Shown here: one piece after another, positions 34,603 through 42,346 of the stretch
How the letters are laid out: each line of letters starts with the position of its first letter
Numbering within the stretch: the first letter of the stretch is position 1
Virus record (IMG/VR): IMGVR_UViG_3300009182_000096
Location: 1 to 46,878 of that record
DNA length: 46,878 nucleotides
Strand: one strand, 5' to 3'
DNA from: a virus
The notes under the pieces: generated by a model
Seen by the model: the letters and a program-made list of their open reading frames with translations, nothing else
Databases searched by the model: none
Told to the model about the DNA's origin: nothing
Translations under genes and position numbers: made by a program

Positions 34603-35993
34603 TATGCGTTCCAAGGTAAGTCACTGGATTGTTCATCTTTTACGGAGTCTGTTGACTTTTTAGACGATCCAGCTTTTTTAATAATTTCTTTACTTGCAGG
34701 TTTGTCAAGAGACTGTGGCGAGATGCGTAAGGTATCCCAATTAATGGGACAGGTAAAGGCCATTTCTTTGCCACCACGAATTTTAGTGGTTTCAAAGGAT
34801 ATTGCTTGTTGATCTTTATCATGGGCTTCCATAACAAGTGCAATGTCTGCGGCATCAAGTAGTCCTTTTGCAAAGCGAGCTTCACCGCTAGCATCAATTT
34901 GATATGGTGAGACCACGACCACTTCGTATTTGCGTGCAAGATTTTTAAGCTTTTTGGACACTTCAATTTGTGGTTGCCAATCATACTGTGAACTACCTTC
35001 AATTTTAATTTGATTTATATAATCTACTACTACAACCGCTAGTTTATCTCCAAATCTAGCTTTCATTTTGCCTATGTGTAAGTCAATATTTCCAAGAGTT
35101 AAGTCTCTGTCATCAACAATAACCATCTGATTTTCTGGTTTAAGAGCAAAGTTTCTAACTAATGTTTCTTCAAACTTAAATCTGTCTCGATGGCGCAGAT
35201 AATCGGAAACTAATTCATCTGCGCTTTCAAACATTCCTGCTCTGGCTTTTACTATTCGTAGTACTTCGTCATCTGTTAGTTTATTTTGTTTTAAATTTTG
35301 TAAGTCAACGTTGGCCAAGATAGCCAAGTTTCTTTGGTTTGTTTCTTGCGCAGTCATTTCAATACTAAAGTACAGGCAACTGTTGCCCATCTCATATTGA
35401 TTAACAAAAATATTTGAACTGGTAATAGATTTACCAGAACCACGCTTACCGCCTATTAGTATTAATTCTTGACGTGCAACACCACCCAATACTGCATCAA
35501 AAGTATTGTTAAGACCCAAAAACACACGTTCTTTGGCAAGGTCCTCGGGGTGTTGAAATAATAGCATATCTGACATAGTGAATACTTTTTCACTAGTATG
35601 CGTTTTTTCTTCAATAGTTAGTGCAATTGAAGATAAATTTTCTTTGATTTCATTAGAGTCGTAGAGTGGTAACTTATCTACAAATTTATCTAATAATTTT
35701 ATTGTTTCGTTTTGAGTATAGTGGTCTATGAGAGCGTCTAACGCTATTTCTGCTGATACTTCTGGAACTTCTGTTAACTTTAAAGTTGCCAGTGTTTTTG
35801 CTGACGGACCTTCTCTAAGGGTAAGCTCAAGATCATCAAAGCTAGGAAGTTTATTGTACTTCTCGTAATGCTTATTAACAATCGAATATATGCTTGAGTA
35901 GGCCGGGTCTAAAAACACAAGCTTTAGCTTTGCCCATATATCTAGGCTTTGCTCGCTAAGTAGCTTATTTAGAACAACGGCTGAAACATCCAT
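34602..35993 (-). CDS. DnaB-like replicative helicase
   Basis: The 463-residue protein has a helical N-terminal domain (1-130) and a RecA-like C-domain: Walker A GGKRGSGKS at 181-189, SIEMTAQE (H1a), VVVVDYINQIK (Walker B), VVSPYQID and a C-terminal FETTKIRGGKE arginine segment. It is a hexameric 5'-3' helicase. ATG follows the previous stop by 1 base, and primase follows with a TAATG overlap. Confidence 0.95.
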   Translation of the reverse strand: MDVSAVVLNKLLSEQSLDIWAKLKLVFLDPAYSSIYSIVNKHYEKYNKLPSFDDLELTLREGPSAKTLATLKLTEVPEVSAEIALDALIDHYTQNETIKLLDKFVDKLPLYDSNEIKENLSSIALTIEEKTHTSEKVFTMSDMLLFQHPEDLAKERVFLGLNNTFDAVLGGVARQELILIGGKRGSGKSITSSNIFVNQYEMGNSCLYFSIEMTAQETNQRNLAILANVDLQNLKQNKLTDDEVLRIVKARAGMFESADELVSDYLRHRDRFKFEETLVRNFALKPENQMVIVDDRDLTLGNIDLHIGKMKARFGDKLAVVVVDYINQIKIEGSSQYDWQPQIEVSKKLKNLARKYEVVVVSPYQIDASGEARFAKGLLDAADIALVMEAHDKDQQAISFETTKIRGGKEMAFTCPINWDTLRISPQSLDKPASKEIIKKAGSSKKSTDSVKDEQSSDLPWNA

Positions 35994-35994
35994 A

Positions 35995-36294
35995 TTAACT
36001 TACCTTAGCTTCATTATCAATAATGACTTGATCTATAATTTCAGTTACTTTATAAAGAACTTGCTCTCTTAATTTTTTTAATTCTTTTTGATATGTAGGA
36101 TCTTTATCAAAAAGCATACTCAACTGCTCATGAGTAATTAACTGTTGCAATCCAAAGTACAAGTAATCGTATGCCATTGTTGACTCAGGCATTACTTCTA
36201 CTTGCGCCATTTTACCATAATTATGGACTGCTTGTTTTACTACTTCTTCAACAGTAAACGACTCGTTATCGTGGTATGTAATTTTTACTTTCAC
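35995..36294 (-). CDS. Hypothetical protein (99 aa) before DnaB
   Basis: This 99-residue soluble protein has a beta start MKVKITYHDNESFTVEE and then helices rich in Leu, Glu and Lys. No motif is recognised. It sits directly before the helicase gene with 1 base between, so it is translated with it; a helicase loader or replisome accessory is possible. Confidence 0.65.
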   Translation of the reverse strand: MKVKITYHDNESFTVEEVVKQAVHNYGKMAQVEVMPESTMAYDYLYFGLQQLITHEQLSMLFDKDPTYQKELKKLREQVLYKVTEIIDQVIIDNEAKVS

Positions 36295-36311
36295 TTACTG
36301 ATCTCCAAAGT

Positions 36312-36345
36312 AAAAAGCCCAAGAGTTATTATAGACTCTTGGGCT
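36312..36345 (-). terminator. Terminator after multi-HTH gene
   Basis: Eleven-base-pair stem AGCCCAAGAGT / ACTCTTGGGCT followed by TTTTT on the minus strand, 18 bases beyond the stop at 36363. No promoter is evident between it and the next gene, so the DnaB-primase genes probably rely on read-through. Confidence 0.9.
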
Positions 36346-36362
36346 ACATGGTTTAAACTATA

Positions 36363-37109
36363 TTAAGCAGCGGCTTTAGCTTCTGCTTTAGCTTTTTTGG
36401 CAGCGCCATCATAGTCTACAACTTTGATACCACGACGGGTAAGCAAAGTACGAAGACCACGTTCTGTTTTATCAACAGCTTTAGCGATCTCAGCAACAGT
36501 CATAGTTGTAATTGCAGAGCCTAGTGCGGCTACTGGATCAACTGACTCTTTAGCGTGTGATTCACGTTGTGCGGGAATCTTGCTGATTTGACCTTTGCGT
36601 GTCAAACTGAGTGCTTTACCACGAACACTGGCAATTTCCTTACCAAGTTTAGCAGCGATTTCTTCAATGTAAGCACCGCTTTCAGCCATTTTGATAAATG
36701 TAGTTTCTTCAGCTTCTGTATAGCTACGAGCTGCTTCAACTTTTTCGGCTGGCTTAACTGAACCAGTCAATTCCAAAGCCAATAGTTTGCCTTGGATTTC
36801 TTTTGCGGAGAATTGTCCATTTGCAAAATTACTGGCAATGTCTTTGTATGTAAGTTCGCCTGCGTGAGCTTTTACATACTTGGCAAGAGCTTCGCCTTCT
36901 TCAGCTGTAAATGTGCTGGTTTTTTCTTTAGCCATAGAAGCAACTTCAAAGTCCATTTGACGCAATTTGCTGGCAACTGATCGTGTTGTAAAACCAAGGA
37001 TTTCTGCAACGGTTTCAACTTTGCCAACTGATACGGGACTTTCACCATTAACGATTTTCAACATTTGGTCAACGGCGTCGTCACTCCATTTTTTAGCTTT
37101 TTCTGTCAT
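36363..37109 (-). CDS. DNA-binding protein with four HTH-like repeats
   Basis: The 248 residues consist of four similar three-helix units at about 5-55, 63-116, 126-178 and 190-236. Each has an IA-x-x-(L/F) helix followed by a V/I-R-x-x-L recognition-like helix (FTTRSVASKLRQM, ASVRGKALSLTRKG, TERGLRTLLTRRG). The C-terminus is Lys/Ala-rich (AAKKAKAEAKAAA), typical of nucleoid-type binders. The N-terminal unit resembles the protein at 40534-40893. It overlaps the ligase C-terminal gene. Probably a phage transcription or genome-organising factor. Confidence 0.7.
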   Translation of the reverse strand: MTEKAKKWSDDAVDQMLKIVNGESPVSVGKVETVAEILGFTTRSVASKLRQMDFEVASMAKEKTSTFTAEEGEALAKYVKAHAGELTYKDIASNFANGQFSAKEIQGKLLALELTGSVKPAEKVEAARSYTEAEETTFIKMAESGAYIEEIAAKLGKEIASVRGKALSLTRKGQISKIPAQRESHAKESVDPVAALGSAITTMTVAEIAKAVDKTERGLRTLLTRRGIKVVDYDGAAKKAKAEAKAAA

Positions 37110-37861
37110 TTTTGTTTTTCTTTCAAGAAAGTGTTTAGGTTTTGGATAATTGTAATACCGAGTTCATCGGCTTTTTTACGTTTTGCGCTTCCCTTACTAT
37201 CTTCATCAACAAGATAATCAGTAGATTTCGTTACTGTTTCCGTAACTTTGAAACCTGCCTCTTCTAATGCTTTGTAGGCTTCTGATTTTGTCTTATAAGA
37301 AGATAGTTTTCCAGTAATACAGACGGACTTTCCGCCACTCTGTAATTGGACTTTTACTGAAGTAAAAGAGAAGGGTAGGAATTCTCTTACTTCTAGAAAC
37401 TCAGATTCTAACCATGATACTAGATTTTGTGAAACTTTATCGCCTAAACCTGCCTCACGACATTTGTCATAGGTAATTTCATCAATATTATTGATGGCTG
37501 CACAAATCTTTTTAGAGGCAGTATTGCCTACTAATGGTATAGAAAATGATGTAATAATTGTGGCTAAATCAACTTGTTTGGCTTTTTCTATTTCATTGAT
37601 TAATTTTGTGGCTAATACTTTACTTGACAGAGCACTAGATACTTGATCTTCATCTAAGTAAAAAATCTCTGTAATATCAGCCAAACCTAATTTGTCAATA
37701 GTTTTAGCACCCATGCCTTTGATACCCAAAGTCTTGCAGAAATGCTCAACTTTTTTGGTAAGCTGTGCATCACAAGCCGTGTTTCTACAAAAGAGTTGAT
37801 CGTTAATCATCTCAAGTGTATACGAACAGCAAGGACAGTTTACAGGTATTTCAATTTTCAT
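37106..37861 (-). CDS. NAD-dependent DNA ligase, C-terminal subunit (Zn-HhH-BRCT)
   Basis: The 251 residues carry only the second half of a bacterial LigA: zinc finger CPCC...CRNTAC (about 9-34), helix-hairpin-helix segments (LGIKGMGAKTIDKLGL; IPLVGNTASKKI), and a BRCT domain from about 170 (SVCITGKLSSYKTKSEAYKAL). The catalytic half is the separate gene at 37933-38883. This gene has its own promoter in the 71-base gap, so the split is organised and not a recent frameshift. Confidence 0.93.
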   Translation of the reverse strand: MKIEIPVNCPCCSYTLEMINDQLFCRNTACDAQLTKKVEHFCKTLGIKGMGAKTIDKLGLADITEIFYLDEDQVSSALSSKVLATKLINEIEKAKQVDLATIITSFSIPLVGNTASKKICAAINNIDEITYDKCREAGLGDKVSQNLVSWLESEFLEVREFLPFSFTSVKVQLQSGGKSVCITGKLSSYKTKSEAYKALEEAGFKVTETVTKSTDYLVDEDSKGSAKRKKADELGITIIQNLNTFLKEKQK

Positions 37862-37885
37862 GGTTTCTCATCAATTTGAATATAT

Positions 37886-37914
37886 ATTATACTGATTTTA
37901 GGAACATTTAACAA
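37886..37914 (-). promoter_or_regulatory. Sigma-70 promoter between the two ligase genes
   Basis: TTGTTA, 17-base spacer, TATAAT reading leftward, located in the gap that splits the ligase. A better -35 (TTGACT) lies 5 bases farther upstream but at a poor distance. Confidence 0.7.
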
Positions 37915-37932
37915 GTCAAAATTTCTTATGCC

Positions 37933-38883
37933 TTAAGCATCTACTTTATGTAAAATACAAGGAATAATTTCTCCAGACCTAATCACTGCAACTGTGTCAC
38001 CTATACGAAGGTCTAGTGATTCTATAAAACCTGGGTTGTTTAGTGTAGCTCTACTTACAAGTGCATCACCAATATAAACTGGTTCTAAGATTGCAACTGG
38101 GGTTACTTTTCCGCTTTTTCCTACTTGCCACTCAACATCTAATAGTTTAGTTTCTACATGAGCAGCTCTTTCCTTTTTAGCAAAAGCACCTTTTGGGTGT
38201 TTGGCTGTGTATCCTAGTTCGTAAAATTGTTTATTATTATTTACACGAAATACAATACCATCACAAGGAAATATTTTATCTAAATCATTTTCCTTGATTA
38301 CACCAAAACCATAAGATTTTAATTCTGCCATGTCTTGGTCAAAAGTATCGCGTAGGCATGGTTGAACACCATAGGCAAAAAAGCTAAGAGCACGAGTTTT
38401 AAATTCGTTTAAATCTTTTAAATTTAGTGAACCAGCAGCATAGTTACGACTATTTTCAATATTAATCGGTGCTACTATTTCTCCAGTAATTTGGATTACT
38501 CCCTTATAGGGGATTTCAAGTGGCACTAATTTAGTGGCTAATAGCTTATCTGTGATAAGCTGACCTTCTGTGCCATCGCCACGAGTTAGTGCTCGGGTTA
38601 AATGCCCATCTATGTAAAGTAAACTAACCGCAGCACCATCAAGTTTAACACTATAAGATAAATCTTTGATGCCTTCAAGCGGTTTTACTCCCTCGTCTTC
38701 GTAGTATTTTTGAAGACTGTACATTGGGTATAAGTGTTTTTCCTTGTTTTCATGCTGCTTTGAGCCTACTTTATTATAGCCAATAGAATCCGCTAACTTA
38801 TCAAACTGTTCATCACTAATAATAGGACTACCAGCATAATAAGCTTTTGAAGCGGAATCTAAAAACTGTTCAATCTTGGTCAT
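37933..38883 (-). CDS. NAD-dependent DNA ligase, adenylation-OB subunit
   Basis: The 316 residues hold the front half of LigA: a short Ia-like NMN-binding start (YYAGSPIISDEQFDKL), the adenylated lysine K80 in KLDG, TRGDGTEG, ITGEIVAP, the CDGIVFRVN motif, GKSGKVTPVAILEPV and an OB fold ending in IRSGEIIPCI. It lacks zinc finger, HhH and BRCT, which are in the next gene. ATGA overlap with the amidotransferase-like gene. It joins nicks using NAD+. Confidence 0.95.
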   Translation of the reverse strand: MTKIEQFLDSASKAYYAGSPIISDEQFDKLADSIGYNKVGSKQHENKEKHLYPMYSLQKYYEDEGVKPLEGIKDLSYSVKLDGAAVSLLYIDGHLTRALTRGDGTEGQLITDKLLATKLVPLEIPYKGVIQITGEIVAPINIENSRNYAAGSLNLKDLNEFKTRALSFFAYGVQPCLRDTFDQDMAELKSYGFGVIKENDLDKIFPCDGIVFRVNNNKQFYELGYTAKHPKGAFAKKERAAHVETKLLDVEWQVGKSGKVTPVAILEPVYIGDALVSRATLNNPGFIESLDLRIGDTVAVIRSGEIIPCILHKVDA

Positions 38884-39518
38884 TTGTTTATTAACCTTTG
38901 TACAAAATTACACATTAATTCACCATGTTGTGGGTCAAACAGTGAGGCATCCATATCAACACTAGTAAACCACCACTCTGCACTTTCAGGATGACAACCT
39001 ATCATGCCTACATTTTCCTGAATAGCAGCCATAGCATCACCATTTGCATACTCAGCTACAACTTCCATATCATTACCTAAAATAGCACAACCATCATAGA
39101 AGTACATATTGTATGGAACATTATTCCAAGTTATGTTAGCAAATGTTGGTTCATCAGTTGTAATATCTGCGGTTGGTTGTGCAATATACTGCTCAACCTC
39201 TAAATCTACAACCAAATTAAAGTAGTTTGGGCCAGCCCAGTAAGCACCCATGCAAATGCCTAAGTATTTACCGCCATTAGATACCCAGTCTTGCACAGTT
39301 TTAATTTGTGCAGAACTAAAAACATTGTGAAAATCATCCGCATCGCCCATGCCACCAGGAAGTGCTAACACATCTACTGTGTTTAGAAACTCTGAGTTTA
39401 TGTGATCTAAGTCTATGATTTTTACAGTAAAATACTTTTTAAAATAATCTGCCATTGCTAAGCCGCAATCGGTCTCGCACCAAGGATCGTGAATAAAAAC
39501 TGCTATTGTTGGTTTCAT
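38880..39518 (-). CDS. Class-I glutamine-amidotransferase-like protein (BPL_N-type)
   Basis: The 212 residues have the flavodoxin-like fold of GATase-1: LALPGGMGDADD, then the nucleophile elbow YLGICMGAYWAG with C89, and MIGCHPESAEWW with H176 and E178, a complete Cys-His-Glu triad. The GAYWAG context matches the BPL_N group rather than true glutamine-hydrolysing synthetases. No partner synthetase is next to it. It has its own promoter and precedes the ligase. Reaction unknown; hydrolase or deglycase-type chemistry is possible. Confidence 0.75.
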   Translation of the reverse strand: MKPTIAVFIHDPWCETDCGLAMADYFKKYFTVKIIDLDHINSEFLNTVDVLALPGGMGDADDFHNVFSSAQIKTVQDWVSNGGKYLGICMGAYWAGPNYFNLVVDLEVEQYIAQPTADITTDEPTFANITWNNVPYNMYFYDGCAILGNDMEVVAEYANGDAMAAIQENVGMIGCHPESAEWWFTSVDMDASLFDPQHGELMCNFVQRLINK

Positions 39519-39542
39519 GATTATTCCTTTCTTTAAAAGAAT

Positions 39543-39571
39543 ATTATACCATTATTAAATAAACAAAACAA
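39543..39571 (-). promoter_or_regulatory. Sigma-70 promoter of amidotransferase-ligase operon
   Basis: TTGTTT, 17-base spacer, TATAAT reading leftward; AAAGGA lies 6 bases before the ATG at 39518. Confidence 0.8.
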
Positions 39572-39573
39572 GT

Positions 39574-39861
39574 TTAATTTTCTTCAATCAATATTTTAGC
39601 AGCATAGTGTCTGATAATATCATCGCCTTCTGCTTTGGCGCAGATGTCAAGAAGGCCGTCTAATAATCCATAGATGTTCTCAATAGTTGCTGGGATTGAA
39701 ATACCTTCACGACTAGCTTGCCAATCACCCTCATAGGTTAAAAAATACTTGCGTAGCTGAATATATTCTACGTTTTTAAATTCATTGACTACTAATCGAA
39801 CCTGAAAGCCTTTGTCCATGTTTTCATCAATGGTTTTGTTATAGTGAATATTTTCATCCAT
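39574..39861 (-). CDS. PC4-like DNA-binding protein
   Basis: The 95 residues contain QVRLVVNEFKNVEYIQLRKYF, then GDWQASREGISIPATIENI and a terminal helix. This is the strand-strand-KGIxLP-helix order of PC4/Sub1-type single-stranded DNA-binding coactivators, which other phages such as T5 encode. The N-terminal 18 residues look disordered. It overlaps the preceding HTH gene by one base. Role: probably transcription or replication on single-stranded DNA. Confidence 0.55.
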   Translation of the reverse strand: MDENIHYNKTIDENMDKGFQVRLVVNEFKNVEYIQLRKYFLTYEGDWQASREGISIPATIENIYGLLDGLLDICAKAEGDDIIRHYAAKILIEEN

Positions 39862-40487
39862 TATATACGTACTCCAATTTCACGCAAATGTTGCAGCGAG
39901 GCAAGTTCTGTGGCTTCTTGATAGGCACTTTGTTTCCAGTTGTCAGCAAGCAGCCATACACGATAAACATACCCATGTTTATCGGTTTTTTGTTCTGCAT
40001 CAATACGAGCAGTAGAATCATATCGTGCTGAATAAACTACTTCACCAATTTGAAATCTGTCACGAACAGCTCCATCTGGAATCAGTTGAGGGTTAAAGTA
40101 AGTATGCCCAGGCACACGAATTGGTACAGCGTGATCTTCTAAAATTGATTTAATAAATGTTGTACCACGATAAGTTGACTTTGAAATAGAGTCAATTGGT
40201 TTACCTTCTAAATACTCTTGAATAATATAGCAAATTTCGTCTTTAGTGGCTGGTTTACCCCGCAGTTCTGCTCTGCGTTTTTGATCACGTTCACGTTTTT
40301 GTTTAAATTCTTCTATAATTGTAGCAAGACGTGTAGTATTATATGCCATGCCTAAAATTTGGCAAGCATCTTTTTTAGTAATAGGTTTTGTAGCAGTATC
40401 TTTAGGCTCAAGCAATCCAATAACTCGCAAAATATTAGCGTCAGTCATCAATTCTTGTTCTAATTCGCTTCGTTTTTTAGTTGCCAT
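39861..40487 (-). CDS. HTH-containing hypothetical DNA-binding protein
   Basis: The 208 residues begin with a Lys/Glu-rich helix. ITKKDACQILGMAYNTTRLATII and ATKDEICYIIQEYLEGKPIDSISKS follow, two likely helix-turn-helix segments. The C-terminal half is beta-rich (FQIGEVVYSARYDSTARID). I do not recognise the family. It follows a terminator and is coupled to the PC4-like gene. A regulator of phage transcription is a reasonable guess. Confidence 0.65.
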   Translation of the reverse strand: MATKKRSELEQELMTDANILRVIGLLEPKDTATKPITKKDACQILGMAYNTTRLATIIEEFKQKRERDQKRRAELRGKPATKDEICYIIQEYLEGKPIDSISKSTYRGTTFIKSILEDHAVPIRVPGHTYFNPQLIPDGAVRDRFQIGEVVYSARYDSTARIDAEQKTDKHGYVYRVWLLADNWKQSAYQEATELASLQHLREIGVRI

Positions 40488-40502
40488 TTTAGTCCTTGAA
40501 AT

Positions 40503-40527
40503 AAAAAAGGCGGCACAAAGCCGCCTT
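40503..40527 (-). terminator. Terminator after small HTH gene
   Basis: Stem GGCGGC / GCCGCC with TTTGT loop and six T on the minus strand. Confidence 0.9.
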
Positions 40528-40533
40528 AAATAA

Positions 40534-40893
40534 TTAGAGTACGCTTAAAAAGTAAACTGCTGCTTTACCTGTTAATTTAGACAAAATATCTTCATCAACG
40601 GGTTTGTTAGCGTCAATCAATGCTGTACGCAATGCTGCAATTGAATCTTCTTTGCTAACACGAGCTGGCTTGTCGCCGTCTTTCTTTGTTGATGTTTTAG
40701 TACTAGAAGTACCTGCTTCTTTTTTAACATAAACACCTGCTTGCACAAGAACCATACGAACTCCGTTAGGAGACATTTCGATTTCTTCTGCAATATCTTT
40801 GATAATTTCTGTTGATGTTTCTGGTGTTGGTTCTGCGCCCTCGTATTTTTCAATAACAGACGCTTTCAATTCATCGGTCCATGCTGATGCCAT
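40534..40893 (-). CDS. Small HTH DNA-binding protein
   Basis: The 119-residue protein has an N-terminal unit (WTDELKASVIEKYEG ... IAEEIEMSPNGVRMVLVQAG) like the first unit of the four-repeat protein at 36363-37109. It continues with a basic Ser/Thr/Lys linker (TSSTKTSTKKDGDKPAR) and a second helical domain (RVSKEDSIAALRTALI). AAGGAAATAAAATG start context. It is likely an early regulator or nucleoid-type protein; the exact function is unknown. Confidence 0.7.
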   Translation of the reverse strand: MASAWTDELKASVIEKYEGAEPTPETSTEIIKDIAEEIEMSPNGVRMVLVQAGVYVKKEAGTSSTKTSTKKDGDKPARVSKEDSIAALRTALIDANKPVDEDILSKLTGKAAVYFLSVL

Positions 40894-40902
40894 TTTATTT
40901 CC

Positions 40903-41175
40903 TTATTCGTAGTCGGTTACTACATTGGTCATACGACTAGGTACAAACCTTCTGTAATTATGTTTGAGGTCAAATTGATTGTACAACTCTGTACGCTTGT
41001 TATAGATTTCTTTTTCAAGTTCACTCAGTTGTTGAACAAACTCTGCGTAAGAGTCCATGCTCAATTCACTAATATCAATACCTTCAATGTGTTCAGTAGG
41101 AGTGACCAACTCTACTATAGTACGTTGAGATACATCGCCATTTGGCTTGGTATAAGTAAATTCTTTAATTTTCAT
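40903..41175 (-). CDS. Hypothetical early protein (90 aa)
   Basis: The 90-residue protein has a short beta start (IKEFTYTKPNGDVSQRTIVEL) and a central helix with coiled-coil heptads (YAEFVQQLSELEKEIYNKRTELY). No family recognised. First gene after the promoter at 41202-41230, so an early or delayed-early product. Confidence 0.7.
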   Translation of the reverse strand: MKIKEFTYTKPNGDVSQRTIVELVTPTEHIEGIDISELSMDSYAEFVQQLSELEKEIYNKRTELYNQFDLKHNYRRFVPSRMTNVVTDYE

Positions 41176-41201
41176 TGATGTTTTCCTTTGAATAAAGATA
41201 T

Positions 41202-41230
41202 ATTATACAATACAATAACACAATATTCAA
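41202..41230 (-). promoter_or_regulatory. Sigma-70 promoter (minus strand)
   Basis: TTGAAT, 17-base spacer, TATAAT reading leftward; AAAGGA lies 8 bases before the ATG at 41175. Confidence 0.85.
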
Positions 41231-41240
41231 ATTTAAATTT

Positions 41241-41498
41241 TTACTCTTGGCTTATGTTGTTTAACAAACTCTCACGAAACCTAGCGTTCATACTAGGAAT
41301 TAACAGTGGAGCAATAATAAAAGGTGTAATAATCATGGTAATGCAAAAAAATATAAAACAACTCAGAAAAAAGTTATTGGTTAACACATTATTTACTGAA
41401 TTACTTTTAGCTGTTTGCATTACTGGAATATACACATCAAACATACTATAAATCGAAGTTGTTAAGGCAATTAATAAATACCATTCAAATATAGTCAT
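41241..41498 (-). CDS. Small membrane protein (two TM helices)
   Basis: ATG 41498 overlaps the previous stop (TAATG) with GGAA upstream; an earlier in-frame TTG is less likely. The 85 residues have one hydrophobic helix at about 5-25 (YLLIALTTSIYSMF) and a second at about 42-66 (FFLSCFIFFCITMIITPFII). No motif recognised. Early location suggests a host-membrane or exclusion role, which is inference. Confidence 0.6.
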   Translation of the reverse strand: MTIFEWYLLIALTTSIYSMFDVYIPVMQTAKSNSVNNVLTNNFFLSCFIFFCITMIITPFIIAPLLIPSMNARFRESLLNNISQE

Positions 41499-41689
41499 TA
41501 AGGTTTCCAATTTACACGAGCCGCAATACTAAAATCAACCTTGCCCTCAGGCAAAGTTGTTGCAATTTTAGTTACAGCTTCTTGAAGTTGTTTATTATTA
41601 GGATTATCTTCAAGAAGCTTTTTCAACTTATTTAGTCTAGTTGGCTGATATTGAGTATTTACTTTTGTTTCTGTAACTGTTTTTTTCAC
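41498..41689 (-). CDS. Small hypothetical protein (63 aa, GTG start)
   Basis: Starts at GTG 41689, 6 bases after the stop of the acidic protein, with GAGTGG upstream as a weak ribosome site. The 63 residues are basic at the start, helical in the middle (LNKLKKLLEDNPNNKQLQEAV), ending in a hydrophobic strand. Function unknown. Confidence 0.55.
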   Translation of the reverse strand: MKKTVTETKVNTQYQPTRLNKLKKLLEDNPNNKQLQEAVTKIATTLPEGKVDFSIAARVNWKP

Positions 41690-41695
41690 TAGGGA

Positions 41696-41986
41696 TTACC
41701 ACTCAAATACAGTAATATTGTCTTCGTCTTCGACTGCTTCTTGTTCTGCTTTACCATTTTCAATGGTTTCAATTGAATCTCTTATTCCTTCTAAAACTTG
41801 AATAAGTAAACCAATGTGATTAACTGACATAGGGATGCTACGACCCACTGAATCAGAAATAACAAAGTCATCTTCTCCATTAAATTCAACTGAACTGTAG
41901 TACTGGTCACCAGCATACTCAAAAAGACCTTCGTCTCCGTAATTGTCTACATCATCACTGTCTACTTGTCCGAAATAGTATTTCAT
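41696..41986 (-). CDS. Acidic hypothetical protein (96 aa)
   Basis: This 96-residue, strongly acidic protein (DSDDVDNYGDEGLFEYAGDQY; EDEDNITVFEW) has a helix at about 55-75. The charge resembles small phage DNA-mimic or inhibitor proteins, but no specific family is recognised. First gene after the promoter at 42023-42051, with AAAGGAAAC before the ATG. Confidence 0.65.
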   Translation of the reverse strand: MKYYFGQVDSDDVDNYGDEGLFEYAGDQYYSSVEFNGEDDFVISDSVGRSIPMSVNHIGLLIQVLEGIRDSIETIENGKAEQEAVEDEDNITVFEW

Positions 41987-42022
41987 TTGTTTCCTTTGGT
42001 TGGTTGGTTATGGAAAGATTAT

Positions 42023-42051
42023 ATTATACTAAAATTAGCATAAAAGTTCAA
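42023..42051 (-). promoter_or_regulatory. Sigma-70 promoter (minus strand)
   Basis: TTGAAC, 17-base spacer, TATAAT reading leftward, right after the tRNA terminator. Confidence 0.85.
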
Positions 42052-42068
42052 GATTATTTTTTTGAATC

Positions 42069-42094
42069 AAAAAACCCAGCTAGGTAGCTGGGTT
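42069..42094 (-). terminator. Terminator of the tRNA operon
   Basis: Stem AACCCAGCTA / TAGCTGGGTT with a two-base loop and T-run on the minus strand, 3 bases after the CCA of the last tRNA. Confidence 0.9.
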
Positions 42095-42097
42095 GAG

Positions 42098-42174
42098 TGG
42101 TACGCCGAGAGGGACTTGAACCCCCGACCAAGCGATTATGAGTCGCCTGCTCTGACCAACTGAGCTATCAGCGC
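42098..42174 (-). tRNA. tRNA-Ile2 (CAU), probable AUA reader
   Basis: The 77-nt cloverleaf has encoded CCA and anticodon CAT. The acceptor stem is GCGCTGA/TCGGCGT with G1-U72. The anticodon arm and variable loop (GGCGACTCATAATCGCT, GGTC) match the well-known bacterial tRNA-Ile2, whose C34 is changed to lysidine by TilS so it reads AUA. Elongator Met is the alternative. The phage is rich in ATA codons. Confidence 0.75.
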
Positions 42175-42179
42175 GCGTT

Positions 42180-42254
42180 TGGTTGCCACGGACAATTTCG
42201 AAATGTCGGCCTATCGGTTATCAACCGATTGCTCTGCCTCTGAGCTACGTGGCA
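42180..42254 (-). tRNA. tRNA-Ile (GAU)
   Basis: 75 nt with encoded CCA; acceptor TGCCACG/CGTGGCA, anticodon loop TTGATAA. The T-stem has a T-T mismatch next to the loop. Five bases separate it from tRNA-Ile2. Confidence 0.88.
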
Positions 42255-42259
42255 ATAAT

Positions 42260-42346
42260 TGGCGGAGAGTGTGGGAGTCGAACCCACTCACCCATTTCTG
42301 GATGACAGATTAGCAATCTGTTGCATTACCATCCTGCCCACTCTCC
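42260..42346 (-). tRNA. tRNA-Ser (GCU)
   Basis: 87 nt with a long class-II variable arm, acceptor GGAGAGT/ACTCTCC, G73, CCA encoded, anticodon loop TTGCTAA. Its 5' half also encodes the last 11 codons and stop of the small gene at 42310-42489. Confidence 0.92.

Noticed and set aside
41188-41451. Plus-strand 87-codon ORF opposite the two-TM protein
   Set aside because: It runs across the minus-strand promoter at 41202-41230 and lacks a ribosome site; the minus-strand gene is coupled to its neighbour.
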